Made by a program: the position numbers and the translations under genes | DNA from: Gemmatimonadota bacterium | Lineage (GTDB): Bacteria > Latescibacterota > UBA2968 > UBA8231 | DNA: 64,000 nt | Assembly: GCA_009841115.1 (NCBI GenBank) | Contig: VXML01000071.1 | Location: 8,959 to 72,958, forward strand | Direction of reading: 5' to 3' | Notes under the pieces: generated by a model | The model's database searches: none | Told to the model about the DNA's origin: nothing | The model's input: only the letters and a program-made list of their open reading frames with translations | In this document: positions 50,745 to 60,748 of the stretch, one piece after another | Layout of the letters: every line of letters starts with the position of its first letter | Numbering within the stretch: position 1 is the first letter of the stretch

Positions 50745-52304
50745 CTAGTGTATTTTTGACGCCTCGGCCCGATCCTTCACCATTAGCGTCGGCTGCTGCC
50801 AGCGAGCATCGTCGCGCGCGGGATGGTTGCAGTTGTAGTGGACACCGCGGCTTTCCAAGCGCTGCCGCGCCGAGCGGGCAATGAGCTGAGCCACGGTTGC
50901 CAAGCTGCGTAGCTGGACTAGCTCGGCGTCGAGCCGATGCCCGCTGTACAAAGCTTCAACTTCCCGCACCAGCCGCTCCGTCTCCGCACAAGCCCGCTGC
51001 AAGCCGCAGTCGCTTCGCACGATCCCCACCTCGTCCCACATCAAGCGCCGCAGCAACTCCCGCCGCTCCTCCAACGCATCGGTCGCAACGGCATCACCCG
51101 CCTGCTCCATCTCGAACCGCCCCACAGCCACGGGCGCGACTGTCCTAGCGTGCGCGACAGCGCGCCGCGCAAAAACCAACCCTTCTAACAGCGAATTACT
51201 CGCCAGCCGATTGGCCCCCTGAAACCCGCTCATCGCCACCTCGCCAGCCGCGTATAGACCCGCGATATCCGTCTGGCCGTACGCATCCGTCCACACCCCA
51301 CCGCAGCTATAATGGGCCGCGGGCACCACCGGTATCGGCGTCTCGGTCATGTCCACGCCCATCCCCAGACAATGCTGATAGATGTTAGGAAAGCGGCGTC
51401 GAGTCTGATCCGCATCTTGGCCCGTAACGTCCAAATAGACGCACTCGGCACCACTTTGCTGCATCTGCGCGACAATGGCCCGCGACACCACATCGCGCGT
51501 CTGCAACGGGTCAGTAAACGCCGCGCCGCGCTCGTCGATCAGCACGGCGCCAAACCCGCGCAAAGCCTCGGTGATCAGGAACGAAGGCCGCCCCGGATCG
51601 TAGAGCATGGTCGGGTGGAACTGCATAAACTCCATGTTGCTCACCCTCGCTCCAGCCCGCCAAGCCATAGCGACTCCATCGCCAGAGGCTACGCGCGGAT
51701 TGGTGGTATGCAAAAAGACCTGCCCGCAGCCGCCCGTGGCCAGCAGCGTAACCGGTGCCACCGCGGCGATGGGATCGGCTTGCTGCGAATCCAATACCCA
51801 AGCCCCGTGGCAACGCCGTTGATCATCTACGATCAGGTCCACAGCCAAATGGTGATCGTACAAGGTCACCTGCGGCAGCGCTTGCACGGCCGCAACCAAG
51901 GCGCGCGTCACCTCGCGGCCAGTCATATCGTCCGCATGTACCACCCGCGCATGGGCGTGCCCACCTTCGCGCCCCAACGCCAACACCCCAGGACGCACTT
52001 CATTGAATTGCGCGCCAATCGCCAGCAATTCGGCCACCACCCCCGGCCCTTCGGCTACCACCCCCTCGACGACCACGCGGTCGCACAGACCCGCGCCCGC
52101 CGCAATCGTGTCCTGCGCGTGGCTAGCTACCGAATCAGCCGCATCCATGACCGCAGCAATACCACCTTGCGCGTATTGCGTGTTGGACTCGCGCCGCTCG
52201 TGCTTGGTCACTACGGCTACGGATCCGTGCTGAGCAGCCTTGAGGGCAAAGAACAAACCGGCAATACCACTGCCTAAAACGAGATAATCCGCCTCGATTT
52301 TCAT
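50745..52304 (-). CDS. nadB: L-aspartate oxidase
   Basis: A 519-residue protein of the expected length. The FAD fingerprint is YLVLGSGIAGLFFALKA; ESNTQYAQGGIAAV and LGREGGHAHARVVHADDMTG are NadB signatures, and AAHYSCGGVWTD contains the conserved substrate-site His/Gly run. It oxidises aspartate to iminoaspartate, the first step of de novo NAD synthesis. nadA and nadC are not in the window. Its ATG overlaps the metalloprotease stop (ATGA). Confidence 0.94.
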   Translation of the reverse strand: MKIEADYLVLGSGIAGLFFALKAAQHGSVAVVTKHERRESNTQYAQGGIAAVMDAADSVASHAQDTIAAGAGLCDRVVVEGVVAEGPGVVAELLAIGAQFNEVRPGVLALGREGGHAHARVVHADDMTGREVTRALVAAVQALPQVTLYDHHLAVDLIVDDQRRCHGAWVLDSQQADPIAAVAPVTLLATGGCGQVFLHTTNPRVASGDGVAMAWRAGARVSNMEFMQFHPTMLYDPGRPSFLITEALRGFGAVLIDERGAAFTDPLQTRDVVSRAIVAQMQQSGAECVYLDVTGQDADQTRRRFPNIYQHCLGMGVDMTETPIPVVPAAHYSCGGVWTDAYGQTDIAGLYAAGEVAMSGFQGANRLASNSLLEGLVFARRAVAHARTVAPVAVGRFEMEQAGDAVATDALEERRELLRRLMWDEVGIVRSDCGLQRACAETERLVREVEALYSGHRLDAELVQLRSLATVAQLIARSARQRLESRGVHYNCNHPARDDARWQQPTLMVKDRAEASKIH

Positions 52305-54970
52305 TTTATAAAAATCATCTTATTAGCGCGGGAGATCGGCCCGATGCGCAATATATAATAATACATACCGCTGGCCACGCGCTCGCCTTGCTCGTCGCGG
52401 CCATCCCAAGAAGCACTGTACAACCCCGGAGCCGCCAGATCTTCCACCAAGTGCCGCACCAAACCGCCGGTCAAGGTGCGGACTTCTAACTCGACCATGG
52501 TCTGACCGGCGACAATGGGGTCGTTGATCCCGATCTGATAGTCAATCTGCGTACCCTCGTTGAACGGGTTGGGGTAATTCTGCCCTAAAGCAAAATCCAA
52601 CGGCGTGCGCGGATCGAAGTTGAGGAAGGGCTGCCAGTTGACATCGCCGCTGATCCGAGCCGCGATCCAACTCTCGTCCTCGTTCCCCCACCAATTGTTA
52701 ATCGCCTGCAATGGTTGATCAGTTTGATTATGGAGCAGTTGCTCGCCCTCTTGGACGCCGTTCAAGACCAGCCGCGCCGGCACCACGCTCCCCTCCATCC
52801 GCATAGCCAACGCATTGCGGAAGAATTGATTGCGCACAATGCGCGGGCGCGCGCTTCTGGTCCAAAGGCCGACTTCGTGATTGTGCAGCGAGTTGCCCTC
52901 GATCTCGACTTCTCGCGTCTCCACGCAGTAAATCCCAATCCCACCGGTAAACGAATTGCCCGCCACCTTGCCGCTGGTCCCTCGCCCCAAGACCAAGTTG
53001 GCCTCCTCGGGCGCAGCCGAGCCGTTGGTGTTGAAACGAGTATCGAGCAACGACAAAAACCCACCTTCGCGCCAGAGGCCAGCGCGGCCATTGCCGTGTA
53101 GTTCAGCTCGGTTTATCCGCGTCAAGCCTGGGCCAGCGATCCAAATGCCCACTCCACCTGCTTCCTCGACGTGCACGCGATCTAAGAGAATCTCCTCTTC
53201 GACCTTTTCTAAGCGAATGCCGTCCGCACTGGAGTGGCGGATGGTCACATCTTCCAAGGTAGTGGCGTGGTCGATTTCCTCGGCCAATAGGCCATAGTGA
53301 GCATGGTCGATGAGGACGCTGCGCAAATAGGCCGTGGCCGTTTGGTGCAGCACGATGCCGTGCCAATCTCCGGGCTGCGGGTCGGCTGCAGCCGAGCGGA
53401 AGGCGGTTTGCCCCTGCCCTGAAACGCCGATGAAGAGATCGCCGTACACTATCAGCTCCGCGCGCGCCGTATCCGCACCCGCAGTTAGTGCGTCCGGCCC
53501 CACCTGCACCTGCGCACCAGCGCGGACATCGAGGTGCCCTCCGGGCAAAACGGTCACGTCGCCGACAATCTCAATGCGGTCGCGCCAAATTTCCATGTCG
53601 GTAATCGGACCAGCGCGACGGCGGTCTTGCAGCTTGAGATCGGCCACCATCTGGTCTCCCGCGCGGCGGATGTTAGTCACGCTAATCCCCGTCGTCGATG
53701 CCGGATTGGACGCGGCCCAAAAATCGGTAAATTGCTCGCCGTCAAACACGTCGGTGGCGTCTCCGAGGTTGCCACCAAAATCCGTGCGATAGCGCACGTC
53801 GTGCGCCCAAAAGTCGAGATTGTCGCGGCCGTTAAACGGGGACGACTTGCGGCCCAAGGGGAAGCCCGCATCGCCAAAAAGCCCATCGGCGCATACTAAA
53901 TCCACCTGTTTGGTGGCTTCCATATTATTGCCGTTGCGCGTGGGATTTATGCGCCAGATCAGCAAGCCCTCGCCGGGTAGATTGCGCTCGTAGTAGCTCT
54001 GCTGGCGGCTGCGGAACTCCACGAGAAAAAAGTGCTCAGCAGGCGCAGATGCGGGCAGCAAATACACATCACCGCCCGCGTTGACATCGGCAAAGGCCAC
54101 ATCGTCTTGGTCCTCGCTCAGTACGTTGAGTTGTTGGTTGTTTACCCCCAACCAACCGAGTTGCCCCAAGCTCCACGCGCAAAAGGGATTGGGTCCATCT
54201 ACCTCGTCCCAGCCGCGATTGCCGTGCCCCATCAAACCCCAATAGCCAATGCCGCCCGAGTCGTCTTCCGGCTCAGACCCATAATCGCGGTCATACAGGT
54301 CGGGCAGGCCCAGAAAGTGTCCAAACTCGTGGGCCATACTGCCTACGGCCTCGACAAAAGACCGCCCGCGCTGCACGGCACCGCTTTTTGAGCGAATCAG
54401 GATAAAACCGCCGCGGAGGGCGCGGTCTTGACTCACAAAATCGTTGCCCAACCCAAGCCGAGCAACGCCCGTGGCCTCTTCGACGATAAAGCCCGTTGGG
54501 GCCGAGGCCGAGACGATAAAAATATAATCCACGTACCCATCGTCGTCGCCAGAGTTAGGCACCCCGTCGGGGCCGTCGTTGTCGTAGCGGCTAAAGTCCA
54601 CGTCGGCATCAACGGCCTCGATGATCTCGCGGGCAAAGCGACCATACCCGCCCTCTTCGCTCGTGTACACGTCGGCATTGCTGCGGGATGCGTACCAGCG
54701 GGGCAGTACCTCCCCAGTGAGTTCGAACTGCCCGCGCGACATCTCGCGGTAGAAGTGGGTCAGGCTGCCCGGCTGCTCAGCGAAAATCTCCGCCGCAAAA
54801 GACGGGACCTCGCGGCCCAAGCCACCCTCATCGGCAAAATGCGCGAAGATGGTCAAGGCGTGGATGTGCCCGGTTTGGGGAGCGACGCCTTGCAGAGGAG
54901 CCGCGCCGACCTCCACGGCCGCGACCCAAGCGGCGACGAGGGCTGTTTTGGCAGCAGGTTTAAGCATCAA
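52301..54970 (-). CDS. Secreted M6-type metalloprotease with beta-helix and C-terminal FlgD-like sorting domain
   Basis: An 889-residue protein with a signal sequence. The M6 (immune inhibitor A-like) domain has the zinc motif HEFGHFLGLPDLYD near residue 220. Residues about 460-760 form a right-handed beta-helix of parallel repeats (ATAYLRSVLIDHAHYGLLAE and similar). The end has LGQNYPNPFNEGTQIDYQI, a WDGRDEQGERVASGMYYYIL strand pair and NKMIFIK, typical of C-terminal sorting domains in secreted proteins of Bacteroidetes-like and related phyla. It is probably an extracellular protease anchored or exported through this domain. Confidence 0.85.
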   Translation of the reverse strand: MMLKPAAKTALVAAWVAAVEVGAAPLQGVAPQTGHIHALTIFAHFADEGGLGREVPSFAAEIFAEQPGSLTHFYREMSRGQFELTGEVLPRWYASRSNADVYTSEEGGYGRFAREIIEAVDADVDFSRYDNDGPDGVPNSGDDDGYVDYIFIVSASAPTGFIVEEATGVARLGLGNDFVSQDRALRGGFILIRSKSGAVQRGRSFVEAVGSMAHEFGHFLGLPDLYDRDYGSEPEDDSGGIGYWGLMGHGNRGWDEVDGPNPFCAWSLGQLGWLGVNNQQLNVLSEDQDDVAFADVNAGGDVYLLPASAPAEHFFLVEFRSRQQSYYERNLPGEGLLIWRINPTRNGNNMEATKQVDLVCADGLFGDAGFPLGRKSSPFNGRDNLDFWAHDVRYRTDFGGNLGDATDVFDGEQFTDFWAASNPASTTGISVTNIRRAGDQMVADLKLQDRRRAGPITDMEIWRDRIEIVGDVTVLPGGHLDVRAGAQVQVGPDALTAGADTARAELIVYGDLFIGVSGQGQTAFRSAAADPQPGDWHGIVLHQTATAYLRSVLIDHAHYGLLAEEIDHATTLEDVTIRHSSADGIRLEKVEEEILLDRVHVEEAGGVGIWIAGPGLTRINRAELHGNGRAGLWREGGFLSLLDTRFNTNGSAAPEEANLVLGRGTSGKVAGNSFTGGIGIYCVETREVEIEGNSLHNHEVGLWTRSARPRIVRNQFFRNALAMRMEGSVVPARLVLNGVQEGEQLLHNQTDQPLQAINNWWGNEDESWIAARISGDVNWQPFLNFDPRTPLDFALGQNYPNPFNEGTQIDYQIGINDPIVAGQTMVELEVRTLTGGLVRHLVEDLAAPGLYSASWDGRDEQGERVASGMYYYILRIGPISRANKMIFIK

Positions 54971-55144
54971 GCCCAGGTGGGAGTTAGCGTTTCAGCTTGG
55001 ACCCGGCGCATTTGATGCCCGCTGTGGGAAGATTGTCCAAGAGAAGCGGGCCGTTCATGGCCACAAAAGTTGTGCCAAGTGTTTGGTGAATTCGGGTGGC
55101 GGGTGCTTTTGGTGCGGTAGGCATGTTTCAAATTATCTGCGCTG

Positions 55145-56698
55145 CTAACGTTTGTCAATATGACCTCGGGTCCAGTCGATTTGGACTCCGCCGTAGTGTC
55201 TCAACCGCTGGTCGCGCTGGATGCGATAGCGGCTACTCAGCCGCCAGCCGCGATAGGCGATCTCCACCAGCGCGTACCCACGCCAACCCGTGCCGTAGAG
55301 CGGGCGGATGCTCACGGCCCCGGGCAGATCCACCTCGTACTCGTAAATCCGCGTCCAATACGAGTCCGTGCGGAAGCGACTCGCGTGCAAGGTCAGCCAG
55401 CGCGTCTTAAACCGCATGCTGCCCAACAGGCCCCACTCGGCGCGGGCGGCGCGATGCCAGCGCACCAATTCGCCGCGCCAGCGCCAATTCCCTTGGTCCA
55501 AGTCCAAACGCCACTTGTGGCTGCGCTCTTGGGCCAACTGCTCGTCCACCCAGTGCGGCCGCAGGCGTCTCTGCCACTGCCCGCGCATCGTCCAGTGACG
55601 ACCCAACCGCCGCCGCAACTCGCCTCCCCAAGTAGCATAGGTAGCTGGCACCGGTATGAAGTAGGAGCGAGCGGGCCGACGGTACACATCCACGTAGCCG
55701 CGCCAGCCCTGCCCGCTGACTTCGGCGACGCCACCCTGTTCATTCTGCATGGCCGAAGTCCCCGGAGCCGCACCAAAAAAGCTGTGGAATCCCGGCGCAT
55801 AATAGCGGCCCAACGTCCGCATCCGCAGACCCCCATGCCGCGTTCGCAGTTCCCCGACCATCCCCCAGTGACCTATCCCATCGCCGGCCACCGCCAACGC
55901 CGCACGTCCCCGCTCCCACTCCACGCGCACATCCACAGCCCCCATGCGCTGCCCGTCGCCGACAAAGCCCCAAGGCGTCCGCCCATTCCGCCGCAAGTCG
56001 ATGTGGTGAGAAAAGTCCAAGGCCAGCAGGGTCGTGCCCCACTGCCAATGCTCGCCGCGCCAGTGCAGCCGACCGCCGCCAGCCCGGATGCCCAGCAGAT
56101 CGCGGCCAGCTATCTCGGTCGCGGTCACGTGATAGCCGCTCTCGGGTAGCGACCGCACCTGCCCCTGTTCGTCCAAACGCCCATCCCGATGCGCCCAACC
56201 CCCGAGCACCATCCCACTCCACGCCCGACCTTCGTAACGCCACACCGCGCCGCGCAGGGCATGATTCTCCCCGTTAGAGCGATAGCCCAAGCGCCGACTG
56301 TCTCCCGCCGACATCCTCGGCGCAATAGTCCCGCGCCGGTTGCGCCCAAACACCAAACCCGCGCCCGTGCCGGGCCGCAGGTCGCCGACGACCCATTCGG
56401 ACCGCCGCCTCTGCACTGCGTAGTAAAACGTCCTAAAATCGCTCCACCCGGACTCGCCTGGATCGCGCTCAGCCAAGCCAAAAAACGCCTGCCCACTGAC
56501 TGGCGCGACCTCCACCCGCTGATACAACTGCCACCGCGCCCGAGCCGCTTCAGCCCCGCGCACCCGCCACCGCACAGCCGCCGCATCTAGCCCTCCCAAG
56601 TCGTCCAACCGCTGCTCCAAGTAGCCCGCGTCCTCTTCACCCAAATCCCCCTCGGCCCACACCGAGCCGACCAATACCAACACCAACAGTCGCCACAT
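55145..56698 (-). CDS. Outer-membrane beta-barrel protein of unknown function
   Basis: A 517-residue protein with AAGGAGGAAGG before the ATG at 56698 and a signal peptide (MWRLLVLVLVGSVWA). The first 40 mature residues look like a helix-hairpin-helix-type lead (YLEQRLDDLGGLD). The rest is alternating strands rich in Trp, Arg, Tyr and Gly, with VVGDLRPGTGAGLVFGRNRRG, as in barrels that carry such an N-terminal helix pair. Arginine and tryptophan content is unusually high. No family name is certain. Confidence 0.65.
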   Translation of the reverse strand: MWRLLVLVLVGSVWAEGDLGEEDAGYLEQRLDDLGGLDAAAVRWRVRGAEAARARWQLYQRVEVAPVSGQAFFGLAERDPGESGWSDFRTFYYAVQRRRSEWVVGDLRPGTGAGLVFGRNRRGTIAPRMSAGDSRRLGYRSNGENHALRGAVWRYEGRAWSGMVLGGWAHRDGRLDEQGQVRSLPESGYHVTATEIAGRDLLGIRAGGGRLHWRGEHWQWGTTLLALDFSHHIDLRRNGRTPWGFVGDGQRMGAVDVRVEWERGRAALAVAGDGIGHWGMVGELRTRHGGLRMRTLGRYYAPGFHSFFGAAPGTSAMQNEQGGVAEVSGQGWRGYVDVYRRPARSYFIPVPATYATWGGELRRRLGRHWTMRGQWQRRLRPHWVDEQLAQERSHKWRLDLDQGNWRWRGELVRWHRAARAEWGLLGSMRFKTRWLTLHASRFRTDSYWTRIYEYEVDLPGAVSIRPLYGTGWRGYALVEIAYRGWRLSSRYRIQRDQRLRHYGGVQIDWTRGHIDKR

Positions 56699-56872
56699 AG
56701 TCCTTCCTCCTTTTTCTGGACTCTTGCAACGACTGTGCCATGAGGTGGGTCAGTGGTGAGGGCAGTGGCTAGTGTATCCTTTGATTCCCTATTCTGTTTC
56801 CTTTAGGTTACAGTCCCAAGCGGGCAGTCGCCGAGGCGGATTGGGCGTTTCCGTCCCCCAACGAGATCATAC

Positions 56873-57545
56873 ATGAGAGTCTTCAAATACACTATTTCGC
56901 TCGCCAGTGTCCTGTTCATCGCCTGCGGCGACGACAATCCCGTTGAAGGCAGTAGAGACAATACCATTGGGGAGAGCCGTGGGCAGGGACAACTCGCCGC
57001 CGCGCAAGAGTACGACGGCGGGAATAATGCCATTGGAAATGCAGCAAGCCATTGGCGGGGAATCGAGATCCGTCCCGAGAGTAGATGTTCCCCTTATGAT
57101 CGCAGCGACTATCGCTACCCGCAGTCCGTCGAGCTTGTCATTATCAAAGAGCTCGGCGGTATCTACAGCCCGTACACAGGACGCTGTTTTTCTGGCCGGT
57201 GGGAAACGGATATCGAGCACATCGTCGCGCTTTCCGAGGCGCACGACAGTGGGTTATGCGAGCCGGTCCCCAATATCATGCAGCTACGTCGAACTTTTGC
57301 TGCCGATCCGCTCAATCTGACGCTTGCCAGCCCTGAATTAAACCGCGGCCGCAAGCGCCACTACGACAGCCGAATGGATGCCGCCTACGAATAGATGCTG
57401 GTTTGCCCAGCGCATCGTCGAAGTGCGCAGGAAATATGGCCTTACCATTGACCGCCGGGAGGCGGAAGCACTGGAGCGCACACTTTCGGCCTGTTCTTCT
57501 GTCGAGATGGAGTTTATTGATTGTGGATTGGCGACGTCGGAATAA
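56873..57545 (+). pseudogene. HNH/DUF1524-type secreted nuclease-like lipoprotein, frameshifted
   Basis: The open part (56873-57394, 173 codons) begins with a lipoprotein signal (lipobox LFIAC) and has a DIEHIVALSEAHDSGLC motif, an HNH/His-Me-type nuclease signature, and FAADPLNLTLASPELNRG. Homologues continue with a WLPP-type segment and a CWFA motif. Here that continuation exists in the next frame from about 57371 (EWMPPTNRCWFAQRIVEVRR, then DRREAEALERTLSAC) to TAA at 57545. One base is missing near 57370. It is a recent frameshift or a sequencing error. Confidence 0.8.
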
Positions 57546-57593
57546 CGACAGCACGCTGAAATACTTCTAGTGCAACTCTATAAGGAGCTAAAT

Positions 57594-58421
57594 ATGAAAC
57601 TCACCACCTGTAACGAATACTTCACCGACTGGCCCATCGAAGAAGTCTTCGACTACGCCGGCGACCTCGGATACGAAGCCGTCGAAATCGCCCCCTTTAC
57701 CCTCGCCGACAGCGTCGAAGACATCCCCGCGTCGCGCCGCGCCCAAATCCGCGCTGCCGCCGAACGCGCCGGCGTGGAAATCGCCGGCCTACACTGGCTA
57801 TTGGCCAGCCCCGACGGGCTATACATCACCCACCCCGACCCAGCCATCTACCAGCGCACCTGTGCGTACTTCAAGGAGCTAGTCCAATTCTGCGGCGACC
57901 TCGGCGGCCGAGTGATGATCATCGGCTCGCCTATGCAGCGCAACGTGCAGGAAGGGTGGGATTACCAAGAGTGCTGGAATCGCATGCGCGGAGCGTTTGA
58001 AGACAGCTTGGAGTTAGCCGAGCAGCACGGCGTCTATCTCTGCATCGAGTCCCTGAGCAAGGAGCAGACGAACATCATCACCACCTGTGCCCAAGCGCGC
58101 AAAATGATCGCCGAGATCAATCACCCGCACTTCCAAACCATGGTCGATGTGTGCTCCGGCTCGACCGAGGAAATTCCCGTCCCCCAGCTTCTGCGCGACT
58201 CCGGCGAGCACCTCTATCACGTCCACGTCAACGACGCCAACAAGCGCGGCCCCGGCTTTGGCAACACCGACTTCGCCAGCGTCATGCGGACGCTCAAGGA
58301 GCTGGACTATCAGCGCTACGTCTCAGTAGAAGTATTCGATTTTAGCCCGGATCCGCGCACCATCGCCGCCGGTAGTCTGCACTACCTCAAGGGCCTTGCC
58401 GACGCCCTAGACCTCCCTTGA
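57594..58421 (+). CDS. Sugar phosphate isomerase/epimerase-like TIM-barrel protein
   Basis: A 275-residue protein starting at the ATG at 57594, after TAAGGAG. It is an AP-endonuclease-2/xylose-isomerase-like barrel: YAGDLGYEAVEIAPFTLAD, IAGLHWLLASPDGLYIT, GVYLCIESLSKEQTNIITT (Glu ligand), TMVDVCSGSTEEIP (Asp), LYHVHVNDANKRGPGFGN (His) and YVSVEVFDFSPD (Glu). These are the four metal ligands of the family. The substrate is unknown. A VOC protein gene follows by about 50 bp. Confidence 0.88.
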   Translation: MKLTTCNEYFTDWPIEEVFDYAGDLGYEAVEIAPFTLADSVEDIPASRRAQIRAAAERAGVEIAGLHWLLASPDGLYITHPDPAIYQRTCAYFKELVQFCGDLGGRVMIIGSPMQRNVQEGWDYQECWNRMRGAFEDSLELAEQHGVYLCIESLSKEQTNIITTCAQARKMIAEINHPHFQTMVDVCSGSTEEIPVPQLLRDSGEHLYHVHVNDANKRGPGFGNTDFASVMRTLKELDYQRYVSVEVFDFSPDPRTIAAGSLHYLKGLADALDLP

Positions 58422-58472
58422 CAGTAGCGCCCTTTTTGCGAACTTTCGGGCGCTTAAAAGAAAGGATTTCTC

Positions 58473-58841
58473 ATGCCCAACTACACTCTCAATCACGTCC
58501 ACCACGAGGCTGTCGACGTCCACGCCGCGGTTGACTGGTACAAAAAGCTCTTCGGCGCTACCAGCGATCCGCCCTTTGAGCGCGGCGGTGCGACTTGGGT
58601 GCCGGTCCACATCGGCGCAGTGCAAATCACCGTCACGGACCGCGAGTTTGCCCCCATGGAATTGGGGCGCTACCAAGGCTACGACCACATCGCCCTCGTC
58701 TCCGACGACTTCGATCAAACCCTCGCCGACATCGCCGAACTCGGCGTCGAGATCTGGATGGGGCCGGTCGCGCTCGACGACGGCAGCCGCATCGTCTTCA
58801 TCAACGGCCCAGACAACGTCAAAATCGAGTTGATGGAGTAG
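58473..58841 (+). CDS. VOC (glyoxalase/bleomycin-resistance fold) protein
   Basis: A 122-residue protein preceded by AAAGGA. It is a single VOC domain: HVHHEAVDVHAAVDWYKKLF, then YDHIALVSDDFDQTLADIAE and VFINGPDNVKIELME. Metal-ligand candidates are the first His pair, His in DHIALV and Glu in IELME. It could be a glyoxalase-, epimerase- or dioxygenase-like enzyme. It is in one run with the isomerase upstream and the S9 peptidase 7 bp downstream. Confidence 0.85.
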   Translation: MPNYTLNHVHHEAVDVHAAVDWYKKLFGATSDPPFERGGATWVPVHIGAVQITVTDREFAPMELGRYQGYDHIALVSDDFDQTLADIAELGVEIWMGPVALDDGSRIVFINGPDNVKIELME

Positions 58842-58848
58842 CACTAGG

Positions 58849-60726
58849 ATGGAAGTTCGCCCCTTCGGCCTGTGGCCCAGCCCCCTCTCACCCGACGAGT
58901 TGGCTAGCTCCACACGCCTCCGCGATGTGGCGTGGGATGCCGACGGCCGCACTCTCGTCTGGCTGGAGGGACGTGGGCCAAAGGGCGTGCTCGTCTGCCA
59001 ACAGCCGGGAGCCGCTCCACGCGATCTCAACACCGCGCTCTCGGTGCGCGCCCAAGTCGGCTACGGCGGTGGCGACTTTGCTGTATCCCGCTGCCACGCG
59101 TACTTCGCCGAGCACGGCGGCCGCCTCTATCGCCAGCCGCTGGCCGGCGGCCCAGCCCAGCCGATTACGCCTCAGTTTGGCCACGCCGCGTCTCCTGTGC
59201 CCGTGCCAACGGGGCGTCATCTCGCATACGTCCACACGTACGAGGACCGCGACACATTAGCCATCGTCGATGTCGCTGGATGCTCTTGGCCGCAAATCCT
59301 CGCGGAAGGGGCCGACTTCTACATGCAGCCAGCCTGGCATCCCAGAGGCGACCGCCTGGCCTGGATCGAGTGGGATCATCCGCAGATGCCTTGGGACGGC
59401 ACCCGCCTAGTGCTAGGCCAGCTTGCGCGCAGCCGCCACGGGCTGCCCAGCCTACGCACAACCGAGGTACTCGCCGGCAACGCAGACACCGCCATTGCCC
59501 AGCCTTGCTTTTCACCCGACGGACGCTATCTGGTTTATGCCTCGGACGAGCGTGGCTACAGCAACCTCTGGTGCCGCGATCTCGCCAACGGGGACACGCG
59601 TTGCCTGTACGAGGACGCCAACGACGTCGCCACGCCCGCTTGGGCGCAGGGCATGCGGGCGTTCTCGTGGGCCGCGGATAGTCGCACTTTGTATTTCGTG
59701 CGCAGCGAAAACTCCCAGCGCTTAGCATACGCGTTCGACTTCGCCAGTGGAGCAGTCGCCAAGGTCGAGGCACTGGCCGCCTACACCCACATCGAACAGA
59801 TCGCGGCGGCTCCGCGCGGCAAGGGCTTGGCCTGCATTGCCGCGGCCAGCGCGATCCCCGCCCGCATCGTCGCTGGTACTGCCACCCAAGTAACAGTCCG
59901 CGCCCGCTCTGCCAGCGAGTCGCTTGCCCCAGCCGATCTGTCCACGCCCGAGCCAGTTTCTTGGGCCAGCGAGGACGTCGCGCAAGTCCACGGGCTGTAC
60001 TATCCTCCGGCCAACCGCCACTTTACCGGCCGCGGCCGGCCCCCGCTGATCGTGACCGTCCACGGCGGGCCCACCGGTCAGATAGAGACCAGCTTTGAAG
60101 GCAGCCACCAATACTTTGCCACGCGCGGCTGGGCCGTCCTCGACGTGGATTACCGCGGCAGCACCGGCCACGGGCGCGCCTACATGACCGCCCTGCGCTC
60201 CCAGTGGGGCCTCCTCGACGTAGCAGACGCCATCGGTGGTGCTCAGCACCTTGTCGACAATGGCCTCGCCGACCCAGAGCGCCTCGTCATCATGGGTGGT
60301 AGCGCCGGTGGCTACACAGTTTTGCGGGCGCTCACCACGCGGCCCGGCTTTTTCCGCGCCGGCATCTGCCTCTACGGCGTGGCCAACCTTTTCACCCTCG
60401 CCGCCGACACCCACAAATTTGAATCCCGCTACCTCGACTCCATGATCGGCCCTCTGCCGGCAGCGGCTGAGGTCTATCGCGACCGCTCGCCGGTTTACGC
60501 CGCCGATCAGCTACGCGACCCAATCGCCATCTTTCAGGGAACCGACGACCAAGTCGTGCCTCCGGCCCAAGCCGAGGAGATCGTCGCCTCGCTACGCCGC
60601 CGCAACATACCACACGTCTATCACCTGTACGAAGGCGAGGGCCACGGCTGGCGCAAACCCGAGACCGTGCGGGCCTTCTACCAAGCCTGCGAGGCTTTCC
60701 TCCGCCAACACGTCCTCTTTGCCTAA
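58849..60726 (+). CDS. S9 family prolyl oligopeptidase-like peptidase
   Basis: A 625-residue protein without a signal peptide. An N-terminal beta-propeller (about 20-370; AWHPRGDRLAWIEWD, CFSPDGRYLVYASDE) is followed by an alpha/beta-hydrolase domain. The catalytic Ser is in MGGSAGGYTVLRAL, the Asp in GTDDQVVPP and the His in GEGHGW; VTVHGGPTGQ supplies the oxyanion loop. This is the dipeptidyl aminopeptidase/acylaminoacyl-peptidase group. The stop overlaps the region just before gatB. Confidence 0.92.
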   Translation: MEVRPFGLWPSPLSPDELASSTRLRDVAWDADGRTLVWLEGRGPKGVLVCQQPGAAPRDLNTALSVRAQVGYGGGDFAVSRCHAYFAEHGGRLYRQPLAGGPAQPITPQFGHAASPVPVPTGRHLAYVHTYEDRDTLAIVDVAGCSWPQILAEGADFYMQPAWHPRGDRLAWIEWDHPQMPWDGTRLVLGQLARSRHGLPSLRTTEVLAGNADTAIAQPCFSPDGRYLVYASDERGYSNLWCRDLANGDTRCLYEDANDVATPAWAQGMRAFSWAADSRTLYFVRSENSQRLAYAFDFASGAVAKVEALAAYTHIEQIAAAPRGKGLACIAAASAIPARIVAGTATQVTVRARSASESLAPADLSTPEPVSWASEDVAQVHGLYYPPANRHFTGRGRPPLIVTVHGGPTGQIETSFEGSHQYFATRGWAVLDVDYRGSTGHGRAYMTALRSQWGLLDVADAIGGAQHLVDNGLADPERLVIMGGSAGGYTVLRALTTRPGFFRAGICLYGVANLFTLAADTHKFESRYLDSMIGPLPAAAEVYRDRSPVYAADQLRDPIAIFQGTDDQVVPPAQAEEIVASLRRRNIPHVYHLYEGEGHGWRKPETVRAFYQACEAFLRQHVLFA

Positions 60727-60748
60727 AGCTCGCCCAAAGGAGCATCCC

